From the NCBI GenBank assembly GCA_001449105.1, contig LNIY01000087.1, positions 1 to 50,889 on the forward strand: a DNA stretch of 50,889 nucleotides, read 5' to 3'. This DNA comes from Caulobacter vibrioides (GTDB lineage: Bacteria > Pseudomonadota > Alphaproteobacteria > Caulobacterales > Caulobacteraceae). The notes beneath the pieces were generated by a model. That model made no database searches. It had not been told where the DNA came from and saw nothing but the letters and a program-made list of their open reading frames with translations. The position numbers and the translations under genes are program-made. Shown piece after piece: positions 1 through 7,334 of the stretch (within the stretch, counting starts at the first letter, position 1; each line of letters starts with the position of its first letter).

Positions 1-246
1 CAACTGTTCAGGTGGTTCACCAAAAGCGGGCGGGGATCTGGCCGGCTTACGGTCTCAGGACCTGGGACCCAACGATCTCCCGCCCGTGACCACTCTCTCA
101 CAGTTCAAATACACAGGGACCCAGGGGGGCGCCGTAGGGCGTTGGCGACCGCCCAGGCGGTGAACCCAAGCGCGGCGCCCAGTCCCCTGGGTCCCGGATA
201 AGCGCTGCGCGCTTTCCGGGATGACGAGGAGGGGAGAGGCGTAAAC
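1..246. other. Intergenic end region with repeats, no gene seen
   Basis: No credible coding frame is seen. The stretch holds an inverted repeat, GGGACCCAGGGG at 116-127 and CCCCTGGGTCCC at 184-195, followed at once by a hairpin at 192-221 (arms TCCCGG..GCGC and GCGC..CCGGGA). It lies downstream of the minus-strand transporter, so the hairpin may stop its transcript, although no T-run follows. Similar short GC-rich repeats sit in other gaps of this window. Confidence 0.6.
116..221. repeat. REP-like inverted repeat plus hairpin
   Basis: Two 12-nt perfect complementary arms (116-127 and 184-195) adjoin a second stem at 192-221. The GGGACCCAGG core recurs in the larger inverted repeat at 46356-46455, which suggests one dispersed repeat family. 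Confidence 0.6.
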
Positions 247-1917
247 CTACGCCTCGATGTCGACGTCCTTGGTTTCCTTCAGGAACAGCATCCCGATGAT
301 CGCCGTCACCGCGGCCACGACGATCGGGTACCAGAGGCCGTAGTAGATGTTGCCGGTGGCCGCGACCATGGCGAAGGCCGTGGTCGGCAGGAAGCCGCCG
401 AACCAGCCATTGCCGATATGGTAGGGCAGGCTCATCGAGGTGTAGCGGATATTGGTCGGGAACAGCTCGACCAGCATGGCCGCCACCGGGCCGTAGACCA
501 TGGTGACGTAGATCACCAGAAGGGTCAGGACGAAGATCACCAGCGGCTTGTTGATCTTGGCCGGGTCGGCCTTCTCGGGATAGCCCGCGGCCTTCAGGGC
601 TTCGGCCAGCTTGGCCTCCCAGGCCTTTTTCTCGACGGCGAACTGCTCCTTGGACAGGGTCTCGCCGCGGAACGAGGGCAGGGTGGTCCCGCCGATGCGG
701 ACCTCGGCCACCTCGCCGGCGGCGACGGGCTGGTTCTCGTAGCTGACGCCGGCCTTGGCCAGGTACGACTTGGCCAGGTCGCAGGAGGTGTTGAACACCG
801 TCTTGCCGACGGGATCGAACTGGAACGAGCAGTCGGCCGGATCGGCGATCACCGTCACCGGGGCCGAGGCCGTGGCGGCGGCCAGTTGCGGGTTGGCCGC
901 GACGGTCAGGGTCTTGAACAGCGGGAAGTAGGTGAGGGCGGCCAGCGCGCAGCCCAGCATGATGATCGGCTTGCGGCCGATCTTGTCCGACAGCCAGCCG
1001 CAGACCACGAAGAACGGCGTGCCGATCAGCAGGGCGACGGCCACCAGCGTATTGGCCGTGGCGCCGTCGACCTTGAGCATCTTCTCGATGAAGAACAGGG
1101 CGTAGAACTGGCCGGTGTACCAGACCACGGCCTGGCCGGCGGTAAGGCCCACCAGGGCCAGGATCACGATCTTCAGGTTGCCCCAGCGGGCGAAGCTGTC
1201 CTTCAGGGGCTGCTTGGAGCCCTTGCCTTCGTCGACCATCTTCTGGAACGACGGGCTTTCCGAAAGTTGCAGGCGGATCCACAGCGACACGCCGAGCAGG
1301 GCGATCGAGATCAGGAACGGAATGCGCCAGCCGAAGGCCTGGAAGGCGTCTTCGCCGACGGTCGAGCGGGTGGCCAGGATCACCACCAGGCTGAGGAACA
1401 GGCCGAAGGTCGCGGTGATCTGGATGAAGCTGGTGTAGAAGCCGCGCCGCCCGTGCGGGGCGTGCTCGGCCACATAGGTCGCCGCGCCGCCGTACTCGCC
1501 GCCAAGGGCCAGGCCCTGGATCAGGCGCATCAGCACCAGCGCGATGGGGGCGGCGACGCCGATCTGCTCGTAGCTGGGCAAGAGGCCGACGACGAAGGTC
1601 GACAGGCCCATCAGCAGCATGGTGACGAGGAAGGTGTTCTTGCGGCCCCAGAGGTCGCCCAGGCGCCCGAACACCAGCGCCCCGAACGGACGCACCGCGA
1701 ACCCTGCCGCGAAGGCCAGCAGGGCGAAGATGTAGCCCGTGGTCTCGTTCACGCCCGAGAAGAAGTGGTGGGTGATGTAGGTGGCCAGGGAGCCGTACAG
1801 GTAGAAGTCGTACCACTCGAAGACCGTGCCCACCGACGCCGCGCCGATGACCAATGCGTCCTTGCGCTGAACGGCCTCTCCGTTCTTCGCGCCCGACGTC
1901 GCTACGGCGTCCGCCAT
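247..1917 (-). CDS. MHS-family MFS metabolite:proton symporter with large soluble insert
   Basis: A 556-aa inner-membrane transporter of the metabolite:H+ symporter branch of the major facilitator superfamily (ProP/KgtP/ShiA-like). Visible motifs are FEWYDFYLYG (residues 33-42), the loop-2 signature GRLGDLWGRK (84-93), GGEYGGA (139-145), a second copy of the loop motif, GWLSDKIGRKP (307-317), and LFPTNIRYTS near 485-494. Residues about 339-456 form a hydrophilic insert between membrane segments, with Cys363 and Cys379 that could form a disulfide; family members are usually about 430-450 aa, so this insert explains the extra length. The start is fixed by a GAGGAGGA ribosome site just upstream. 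Substrate is not predictable from sequence; organic acids, betaines and aromatic acids are typical of the family. A 14-bp palindrome lies about 150 bp upstream. Confidence 0.9.
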   Translation of the reverse strand: MADAVATSGAKNGEAVQRKDALVIGAASVGTVFEWYDFYLYGSLATYITHHFFSGVNETTGYIFALLAFAAGFAVRPFGALVFGRLGDLWGRKNTFLVTMLLMGLSTFVVGLLPSYEQIGVAAPIALVLMRLIQGLALGGEYGGAATYVAEHAPHGRRGFYTSFIQITATFGLFLSLVVILATRSTVGEDAFQAFGWRIPFLISIALLGVSLWIRLQLSESPSFQKMVDEGKGSKQPLKDSFARWGNLKIVILALVGLTAGQAVVWYTGQFYALFFIEKMLKVDGATANTLVAVALLIGTPFFVVCGWLSDKIGRKPIIMLGCALAALTYFPLFKTLTVAANPQLAAATASAPVTVIADPADCSFQFDPVGKTVFNTSCDLAKSYLAKAGVSYENQPVAAGEVAEVRIGGTTLPSFRGETLSKEQFAVEKKAWEAKLAEALKAAGYPEKADPAKINKPLVIFVLTLLVIYVTMVYGPVAAMLVELFPTNIRYTSMSLPYHIGNGWFGGFLPTTAFAMVAATGNIYYGLWYPIVVAAVTAIIGMLFLKETKDVDIEA

Positions 1918-2065
1918 ACTCGTATCCTCCTCGAAAGCGTCGCCGCTTTGCGCGGCTGATCGTTGCGGGGGATGATGGCAGGCGCCTCGCGGCTTCCGTA
2001 AAGGGGAACTTTCGTGGAACGCGGGGCCGCGAACGATGATTTTCGGGGATTGGGCGGCTCGGTGC

Positions 2066-2079
2066 TGCCACCGGTGGCA
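2066..2079. promoter_or_regulatory. Perfect 14-bp palindrome, candidate operator
   Basis: TGCCACCGGTGGCA is perfectly self-complementary. It sits in the 181-bp gap upstream of the MHS transporter and just past the end of the VOC-GGCT gene. Palindromes with a central CG and CACCGGTG-like core are typical of LacI-family operators; the assignment is inference. Confidence 0.45.
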
Positions 2080-2098
2080 TGACGAGCCCGCCAGGAGG

Positions 2099-2809
2099 TC
2101 AGGCCAGGGCGTAGATCCAGGCCTCGACGAAGCCGGCCTCGGTTTCGACCGTGACGCTTACCCTGCGGTAGCCGGCGCCCTCGAAGGCGTCTAGGCTCGG
2201 CCAGTGCGCTTCCAGCGCGTCGCTCTCCAGCACCTGCACCGCGATCGCTTCGCCCTCGGGAGCGGGCGTGAGGCCGGGAAAGCCGATCTTCGCGCCCCAG
2301 CCCTCGGCCACCAGACGGCCGCGCACGACGCCGCTGGTCCAGGTTCCGCCGAGCGGCGCGAGGTGATGATGGTTGGGGCGACCCGGCGCCAGCGAGCCGT
2401 AGACCGCCAGCCGCTGGACGGGACGGTCGGCATAGCGGCTGACCTCGATCAGGTTCTGGTCGGGATCGCGGAAATAGACCGAGGTTATCGGACCGAGTGC
2501 GCCGTTGCGGTCCACGGGGCCGAGTTCGACGGCGACGTCGCAGGCGTCCAGGTGGGCGATCACCGCGTCCAGCGGCTGGCGGGTGATCAGGCAGAAGTCG
2601 CCGGCGCCGGCGATGGTTCGCGCCGCCTTGGGCGTGAAGGGCGCGTCGGCGGGGTGCAGGTTGATCTTCCAGCGGCCGAAGCGGACGGCCGTCGGCTTGC
2701 CGGGCGTGGTCACTCGCTCGGCGCCGAGTACGCGTTCGTAGAAGGCGGCGCTGGCCTCGACGGAGGCGACGGTCAGCACGAAGTGGTCCAGGCGGTCGAT
2801 CTGGATCAT
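2099..2809 (-). CDS. Fusion protein: VOC (glyoxalase/dioxygenase fold) domain plus gamma-glutamylcyclotransferase-like domain
   Basis: A 236-aa protein with two recognisable halves. Residues 1-126 are a VOC domain (LDHFVLTV at the start, YFRDPDQNLIEV at the end) with His9, His52 and Glu122 placed as possible metal ligands. Residues 133-236 look like a GGCT/AIG2-like domain: VYGSLAPG at 136-143 matches the substrate-loop motif and LDAFEGAGYRR at 206-216 matches the conserved distal motif. GGCT-fold enzymes cyclise gamma-glutamyl amines to 5-oxoproline, while VOC proteins bind metals and act on small molecules, so a role in glutathione-type thiol or conjugate metabolism is a reasonable guess only. 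It starts 3 bp after the alpha/beta hydrolase stop and is the last gene of a three-gene operon. No stop or frameshift separates the halves. Confidence 0.8.
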   Translation of the reverse strand: MIQIDRLDHFVLTVASVEASAAFYERVLGAERVTTPGKPTAVRFGRWKINLHPADAPFTPKAARTIAGAGDFCLITRQPLDAVIAHLDACDVAVELGPVDRNGALGPITSVYFRDPDQNLIEVSRYADRPVQRLAVYGSLAPGRPNHHHLAPLGGTWTSGVVRGRLVAEGWGAKIGFPGLTPAPEGEAIAVQVLESDALEAHWPSLDAFEGAGYRRVSVTVETEAGFVEAWIYALA

Positions 2810-2812
2810 GGC

Positions 2813-3514
2813 TCAGGCCTGCGCCAGCCAGGCGCGCAGCAGGGCGGTCGTCGCTTCCGGGCGTTCCATGGCCGGCAAATGCCCGCAGGCCTCGAAGACG
2901 TGCAGGCGCGAGCCGGGGATCGCCTCGTGGATCGCCTGGGACTCGGCGGGCGGGGTCAACTGGTCGGAATCACCGACGGCCACCAGGGTCGGGACGGTGA
3001 TCGACGGCAACAGCGGGCAGGAGTCCGGCCGGCCGAGGATCGCGCGCTGCTGGCGCAGGAAGGCCGGGCCGCCGACGCGGGCGGCCATCTCCTTGACCTC
3101 GGCCCCCAGCGGCTCGTCCAGGCGCGAGGCGTGGAGGAGCTGGGGCAGCATGCGCTGGGTGACGCCCAGGAAGCGGCCGACCTCCAGCGCGGCCATGGCC
3201 CGGCGGCGGTTCTCTGCGCGGGCGGGGGTGTCGGGGGCGGCGCTGGTGGCCAGCAGCGCCAGGCGCGCCACCCGCTCCGGCGCCTGACGCAGGATCTCGA
3301 AGGCGACGTAGCCGCCCATCGAGAGGCCGGCCAGGGCGAAGGTCGGCGGCGCGGTTTGGAGCACCCGGGCGGCCATGGCCGCGACGCTGTCGTCCAGGGT
3401 CAGGTCGGCGATGGTCGGCGTCGCGACGCCAGCGAGGCCTTGGGCCTGGTCGCGCCACAGGCGGGCGTCGCACAGCAGGCCGGGCAGGAAGACGAGGGCT
3501 TGGCGGTCGGTCAT
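2813..3514 (-). CDS. Alpha/beta hydrolase
   Basis: A 233-aa soluble hydrolase without a signal peptide. The nucleophile elbow GLSMGG gives Ser65; GDSDQLTPP carries the probable acid Asp184 (or Asp182) and GHLPAMERPE gives His212. The oxyanion-hole region is FLPGLLCDARLW (residues 9-20). It resembles the MhpC/BioH-like group that cleaves esters or C-C bonds; the substrate cannot be read from sequence. Its start codon overlaps the stop of the upstream MFS gene in an ATGA junction (3511-3514), implying translational coupling, and the VOC-GGCT gene follows 3 bp downstream. Confidence 0.88.
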   Translation of the reverse strand: MTDRQALVFLPGLLCDARLWRDQAQGLAGVATPTIADLTLDDSVAAMAARVLQTAPPTFALAGLSMGGYVAFEILRQAPERVARLALLATSAAPDTPARAENRRRAMAALEVGRFLGVTQRMLPQLLHASRLDEPLGAEVKEMAARVGGPAFLRQQRAILGRPDSCPLLPSITVPTLVAVGDSDQLTPPAESQAIHEAIPGSRLHVFEACGHLPAMERPEATTALLRAWLAQA

Positions 3515-4719
3515 GACGGGTCTTCCGGGGGAATGCGCAGGGCCAGGGCGACGCCGGCCAGGGCGAGCAGGGCGGTGAAGCCGGCGACGGCGGGCCAGGC
3601 GCCGTGCCGCCAGAACCAGCCTCCGACGGCGCCCGCCAGGCTCGAGCCGGCATAGTAGAACAGCAGGTACAGCGCCGCCGACTGGCTCTTGGCCGGCCCG
3701 GCCAGCCGCCCGACCCAGCCGCTGGCCACGGCGTGGGCGACGAAGAAACCGGTGGTGACCAGGGCGATGCCGGCGATGATGCTGGCCAGGCTGGTCGGCA
3801 GGGTCAGGGCGATCCCGGCCAGGATGACGGCGAGGCCGACCAGCAGCAGCCGGCGGCGGCCGTGGCGCTCGGCCAGGCGTCCCGCGGTCGACGAGGACCA
3901 GACCCCGAAGGCGTAGACCAGGAAGATCAGGCCGACCTGCGTCTGGCTCAGGTGATAGGGCGCGCCCTCCAGCCGGAACTCGACATAGTTGAACAGGGCC
4001 ACGAACACGCCGGTCAGGCAGAAGCCGAGACCGAACAGCGCCAGCAGGCCTGGCCGGCGCCAGGCTTCTCCCCAGGTGCGCAGCCGGTCGGAAAGGCGCT
4101 CGGGCGCCGGCGTGCGCACGTGGCGCGGCTTGGGCAGCAGGGTGAAGAAGGCGAGGGCGGCGACCAGATCGATCGCCCCGATGGCGGCCATCGCCATGCG
4201 CCAGTCGAAGGTCGCCAGCAGCAGGCCCATGCCGACCCGCCCGGCCATGCCGCCGAAGGCCGTGCCGGCGACATAGAGGCCCATGGCGGCCGCCAGGTCG
4301 GAAGCTTCCGTCTCCTCGGCCAGGTAGGTCATGGCCACGGCCGGCACGCCGCCCAGCAGCAGGCCCTCGGCGGCGCGGGCGGCCAGCAGCAGCGGCCAGA
4401 TCGGGGCCAGCGCGGCGGCCAGATTGCAGGCGGCCGCCAGCACCATCGAGCCGAACATCAGGCTCTTGAGGTTCAGCCGCTGGGCCGCGCCGCCGGCCAG
4501 CAGGATCGCGATCGCCAGGGTGGCGGTGCTGAGCGACAGGGCCAGGGCGCTTTGGGCCGGCGACAGCCCGAAGGCGCGGGCGAAGGTCGGCAGCAGGGGC
4601 TGCACGCAATAGAGCAGGCTGAAGGTCGAGAAGCCGCCCAGGAACAGGGCCAGCGACATCCGGCGCAGGCGGCCGGCGTCCCGGGCGGGAGAGGCGGCGA
4701 GGGTGGCGGCGGCGTTCAT
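3511..4719 (-). CDS. MFS exporter, YnfM-like
   Basis: A 402-aa, about 12-segment inner-membrane transporter. The N-terminal SLALFLGGFSTFSLLYCVQPLLPTFARAFGLSPAQS is of the YnfM type (putative arabinose or drug efflux), with GRLAERHGRRRLL as the second-half loop motif. It is the first gene of a three-gene minus-strand operon with the hydrolase and the VOC-GGCT fusion, and it diverges from a LysR gene across a 75-bp gap, the usual arrangement for a LysR regulator controlling an exporter. The exported compound may be linked to the co-transcribed enzymes; this is inferred from context. Confidence 0.88.
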   Translation of the reverse strand: MNAAATLAASPARDAGRLRRMSLALFLGGFSTFSLLYCVQPLLPTFARAFGLSPAQSALALSLSTATLAIAILLAGGAAQRLNLKSLMFGSMVLAAACNLAAALAPIWPLLLAARAAEGLLLGGVPAVAMTYLAEETEASDLAAAMGLYVAGTAFGGMAGRVGMGLLLATFDWRMAMAAIGAIDLVAALAFFTLLPKPRHVRTPAPERLSDRLRTWGEAWRRPGLLALFGLGFCLTGVFVALFNYVEFRLEGAPYHLSQTQVGLIFLVYAFGVWSSSTAGRLAERHGRRRLLLVGLAVILAGIALTLPTSLASIIAGIALVTTGFFVAHAVASGWVGRLAGPAKSQSAALYLLFYYAGSSLAGAVGGWFWRHGAWPAVAGFTALLALAGVALALRIPPEDPS

Positions 4720-4764
4720 GCGGCTGATCTAGAACTCCGCCGTCCGACAGTCCAATATATGGCG

Positions 4765-4778
4765 ATCGGAATTTCGAT
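4765..4778. promoter_or_regulatory. Candidate LysR-type binding site
   Basis: ATCGGAATTTCGAT is a near-perfect dyad (one mismatched pair) in the 75-bp divergent gap between the MFS exporter and the LysR gene. It fits the T-N11-A character of LysR operators and lies where such a regulator usually binds. No experimental support. Confidence 0.5.
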
Positions 4779-4794
4779 AGCTTTTGGAGATGAC

Positions 4795-5679
4795 GTGGAG
4801 CTGCGTCACATCCGCTACTTCCTGGCCGTGGCCGAGGAGGGGCACTTCACGAGGGCCGCCGCCCGGATCGGCATCGGCCAGCCGCCGCTGAGCCAGCAGA
4901 TCAAGGACCTGGAGGCCGAACTGGGCGTGACCCTGTTCAAGCGCCTGCCGACCGGAGCCGAACTGACCGAGGCGGGCAGGGCGTTCCACGCCGCCGTTCG
5001 CAACATGCCGGACCAGGCCAAGTCCGCCGCTCTCCTGGCCCAGAAGGCGGCGCGGGGCGAGAGCGGGTCGCTGCGCCTGGGCTTCACCGGCTCGGCGGTG
5101 CTCAATCGCGCGGTCCAGGCCTCGGTGCGAGCCTATCGCCGACGATATCCGGACGTGGAGCTGTCTCTGACCGAGACCAACAGCACCCACCTGGCGGCCG
5201 AGGTCGCGCAAGGGGCCCTGGACGCGGCCTTTCTGCGACCCGGCGCGGTCGACCTGGAGGGGCTGCGAATCCACGACCTGGACGGCGAGGAGATGGTGGC
5301 CGTGCTGCCGGCTTCGCATCCGGCGGCGGCTGGCGAGCGGGTGGACCTGCACGACCTGCGGGCCGAGGCCTTCATCCTGACCCCGCGTGGCCTGGGCCCC
5401 ACGGTCTATGACGCGGCCGTCGAGGCCTGCCGGCGCAGCGGCTTCGAACCGACCCTGGGCCAGCCGGCGCCGCAGATGCTGTCGCTGGTGGCGCTGGTCG
5501 CGGCCGAACTCGGGGTGTCGATCGTGCCGGTGTCGATGGCCCGGCTGGCGCTGGACGGCGTGGTCTTCCGGCCCATCGCCGGGGGAACGCCGATCGCGCA
5601 ACTCAGCCTGGTGACTGGGAAAACACCGTCACCCGCCCTGCAAAACTTTGTCAGGATCGCGCTCGGTTCCGAGGGTTGA
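4795..5679 (+). CDS. LysR-family transcriptional regulator
   Basis: A 294-aa regulator. The N-terminus ELRHIRYFLAVAEEGHFTRAA with PPLSQQIKDLEAELG is the classic LysR winged helix-turn-helix (about residues 1-60), followed by a LysR substrate-binding domain (about 90-290). The GTG at 4795 is chosen because it gives the standard family N-terminus and has GGAG at 4786-4789; an in-frame ATG at 4759 would add 12 unlike residues. It is divergent from the MFS/hydrolase/VOC operon, which is its probable target. It is not necessarily linked to the galactan genes that follow it. Confidence 0.9.
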   Translation: MELRHIRYFLAVAEEGHFTRAAARIGIGQPPLSQQIKDLEAELGVTLFKRLPTGAELTEAGRAFHAAVRNMPDQAKSAALLAQKAARGESGSLRLGFTGSAVLNRAVQASVRAYRRRYPDVELSLTETNSTHLAAEVAQGALDAAFLRPGAVDLEGLRIHDLDGEEMVAVLPASHPAAAGERVDLHDLRAEAFILTPRGLGPTVYDAAVEACRRSGFEPTLGQPAPQMLSLVALVAAELGVSIVPVSMARLALDGVVFRPIAGGTPIAQLSLVTGKTPSPALQNFVRIALGSEG

Positions 5680-5704
5680 TTTGTAATATCAATACGAAGA
5701 TATT
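5676..5704 (+). promoter_or_regulatory. Candidate promoter and operator of the GH53 gene
   Basis: TTGATT at 5676-5681 and GATATT at 5699-5704 are 17 nt apart, a plausible sigma-70-type pair overlapping the LysR stop codon. AATATC (5685-5690) and GATATT (5699-5704) form a small dyad. The octamer ATATCAAT at 5686-5693 is the reverse complement of one found upstream of the TonB receptor at 7146-7153. Confidence 0.35.
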
Positions 5705-5767
5705 CCGCGCCGAAATCCCGGCCGGGCCTTCATCGTGGCCGGGGAAGACAGAACGGGAGCATTCGCC

Positions 5768-7129
5768 ATGTCGGGACATCTTCGGAAGCTGGGCTTGGGA
5801 CTCATCGCCGGCCTGATGGCCTCCACCGCCGCCGTCGCAGGCGAACCGAAGACCTATCTCGGCGTCGACATCTCCTACGCCAACGAGATGGACGACTGCG
5901 GCGCGGTCTACCGTTCGGGCGACAAGACCGTCGAGCAGTACCAGTTCTTCAAGGACGCCGGCTCGAACATCGCCCGCATCCGCCTGTGGAACGACCCGCA
6001 GTGGACGAACTATTCCAACATCGCCGACGTCACCAAGAGCATCAAGCGCGCCAAGGCCGCCGGCCTGCAGGTGCTGCTCGACTTCCACTATTCGGACGAC
6101 TGGGCCGACGGCGAAAAGCAGTTGGCTCCCAAGGCCTGGGAAAAGCTGTCGACGCCCGAGCAGGCCAAGGCTCTCTACGCCTTCACCTACGACACGCTGA
6201 CCAAGCTGGACGCCCAGGGCCTGATGCCCGACCTGGTGCAGGTGGGCAACGAGACCAACGGCGAGATCGTCTCGACCCTGGCCAAGGCCAAGGACCCGAT
6301 CAACTGGGAGCGCAACGCGCTGCTGTTCAACGCCGGCATCAAGGGCGTGCGCGACGCCGGCGCCAAGGGTTCGAAGAACCCGCGGGTGATGCTGCACATC
6401 GCCCAGCCCGACACGGTCGAGGACTGGTTCGCGGCCGCGGCCAAGGCCGGCGTCACCGACTTCGACATGATCGGGATCAGCTACTACAGCAAGTGGTCCA
6501 AGCGCTCGATGGCCCAGCTGGGCGAATCCATCAACCGCCTGCGCCACACCTATGCGGCCGACGTGGTGGTGGTCGAGACGTCCTATCCCTTCACCACCGA
6601 AGGCGCCGACAGCTCGCCCAATCTGCTGGGCGCGGACTCGCTGATCCCCGGCTACCCGGCCACTCAGGAAGGCCAGAAAAAGTACCTGATCGACCTGACT
6701 CAGCTGGTCTTCGCCAGCGGCGGCACGGGCGTCTTCTATTGGGAGCCGTCCTGGGTCTCGACCAAGTGCAAGACGCGCTGGGGCACGGGCTCCAACTGGG
6801 AGAACTCGACCCTGTTCGACTTCAAGGGTCAGCCGGTCCAGGGGATCAAGTGGTTGTCGTCGACCTACGTCATGCCGGTCGAGACGACCTTCAAGGTGGC
6901 GGCGGGCGACAAGCCGGCGGCCTTCATCGACGGCGACTTCCTGGGCGGGGCCGGTCCGCGTCCGATGGTTCGCGAAGGCGCCGACTTCGTCTATCGCACC
7001 CGCCTGATGCCGGGTGCGGCGATCACCGTCGCCACCGCCCCGACGGCGGAGGCCGTGGGTTCGGCTTCGGCTGTTACCGCGACCATCTCGGCCAAGCCCA
7101 GCGCCGTGCGGTTGCCCGCCCAGCCCTGA
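5768..7129 (+). CDS. GH53 arabinogalactan endo-beta-1,4-galactanase, exported
   Basis: A 453-aa exported enzyme predicted to cut beta-1,4-galactan (type I arabinogalactan, a pectin side chain). Residues 1-25 are a signal peptide (LGLGLIAGLMASTAAVAG). The GH53 (beta/alpha)8 barrel follows: GVDISYANEMDDCG (32-45), IARIRLWNDP (68-77), LLDFHYSDDWADG (103-115). VGNETNGE places the acid/base at Glu162, and VVVETSYPF places the nucleophile at Glu270. A C-terminal stretch of about 80 residues beyond the barrel is less clear. The ATG at 5768 is preferred because GGGAG lies 8 nt upstream and it begins the signal peptide. A TonB receptor and a GH2 beta-galactosidase follow on the same strand. Confidence 0.93.
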   Translation: MSGHLRKLGLGLIAGLMASTAAVAGEPKTYLGVDISYANEMDDCGAVYRSGDKTVEQYQFFKDAGSNIARIRLWNDPQWTNYSNIADVTKSIKRAKAAGLQVLLDFHYSDDWADGEKQLAPKAWEKLSTPEQAKALYAFTYDTLTKLDAQGLMPDLVQVGNETNGEIVSTLAKAKDPINWERNALLFNAGIKGVRDAGAKGSKNPRVMLHIAQPDTVEDWFAAAAKAGVTDFDMIGISYYSKWSKRSMAQLGESINRLRHTYAADVVVVETSYPFTTEGADSSPNLLGADSLIPGYPATQEGQKKYLIDLTQLVFASGGTGVFYWEPSWVSTKCKTRWGTGSNWENSTLFDFKGQPVQGIKWLSSTYVMPVETTFKVAAGDKPAAFIDGDFLGGAGPRPMVREGADFVYRTRLMPGAAITVATAPTAEAVGSASAVTATISAKPSAVRLPAQP

Positions 7130-7133
7130 CGAC

Positions 7134-7161
7134 TTGTCAGATGTGATTGATATGATAAATA
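7134..7161 (+). promoter_or_regulatory. Candidate promoter upstream of the galactan TonB receptor
   Basis: TTGTCA (7134-7139) and TAAATA (7156-7161) are 16 nt apart in an AT-rich patch between GH53 and the receptor. It contains ATTGATAT (7146-7153), shared in opposite orientation with the GH53 upstream region. Confidence 0.35.
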
Positions 7162-7334
7162 GCACTGGCGCGCGGGTCCGCAGAGCCGGCGCGTCAGCGT
7201 CCGTCAGAGACGTGGTTTTTCTTCGGCGCGGACCGTCGCGCCCACTGATCCGGCCGCTGGACGCCGGTCCTCTCCGCAAAACCAGAAGACAGCCACGCCC
7301 GCAGAAGGCGTCGCGTCCTAATTGGGGGAACTAG

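Noticed and set aside
4759..4794. Earlier ATG for the LysR gene
   Set aside because: It adds 12 residues not seen in the family and would place the operator-like dyad inside the coding region; the GTG at 4795 has the better ribosome site.
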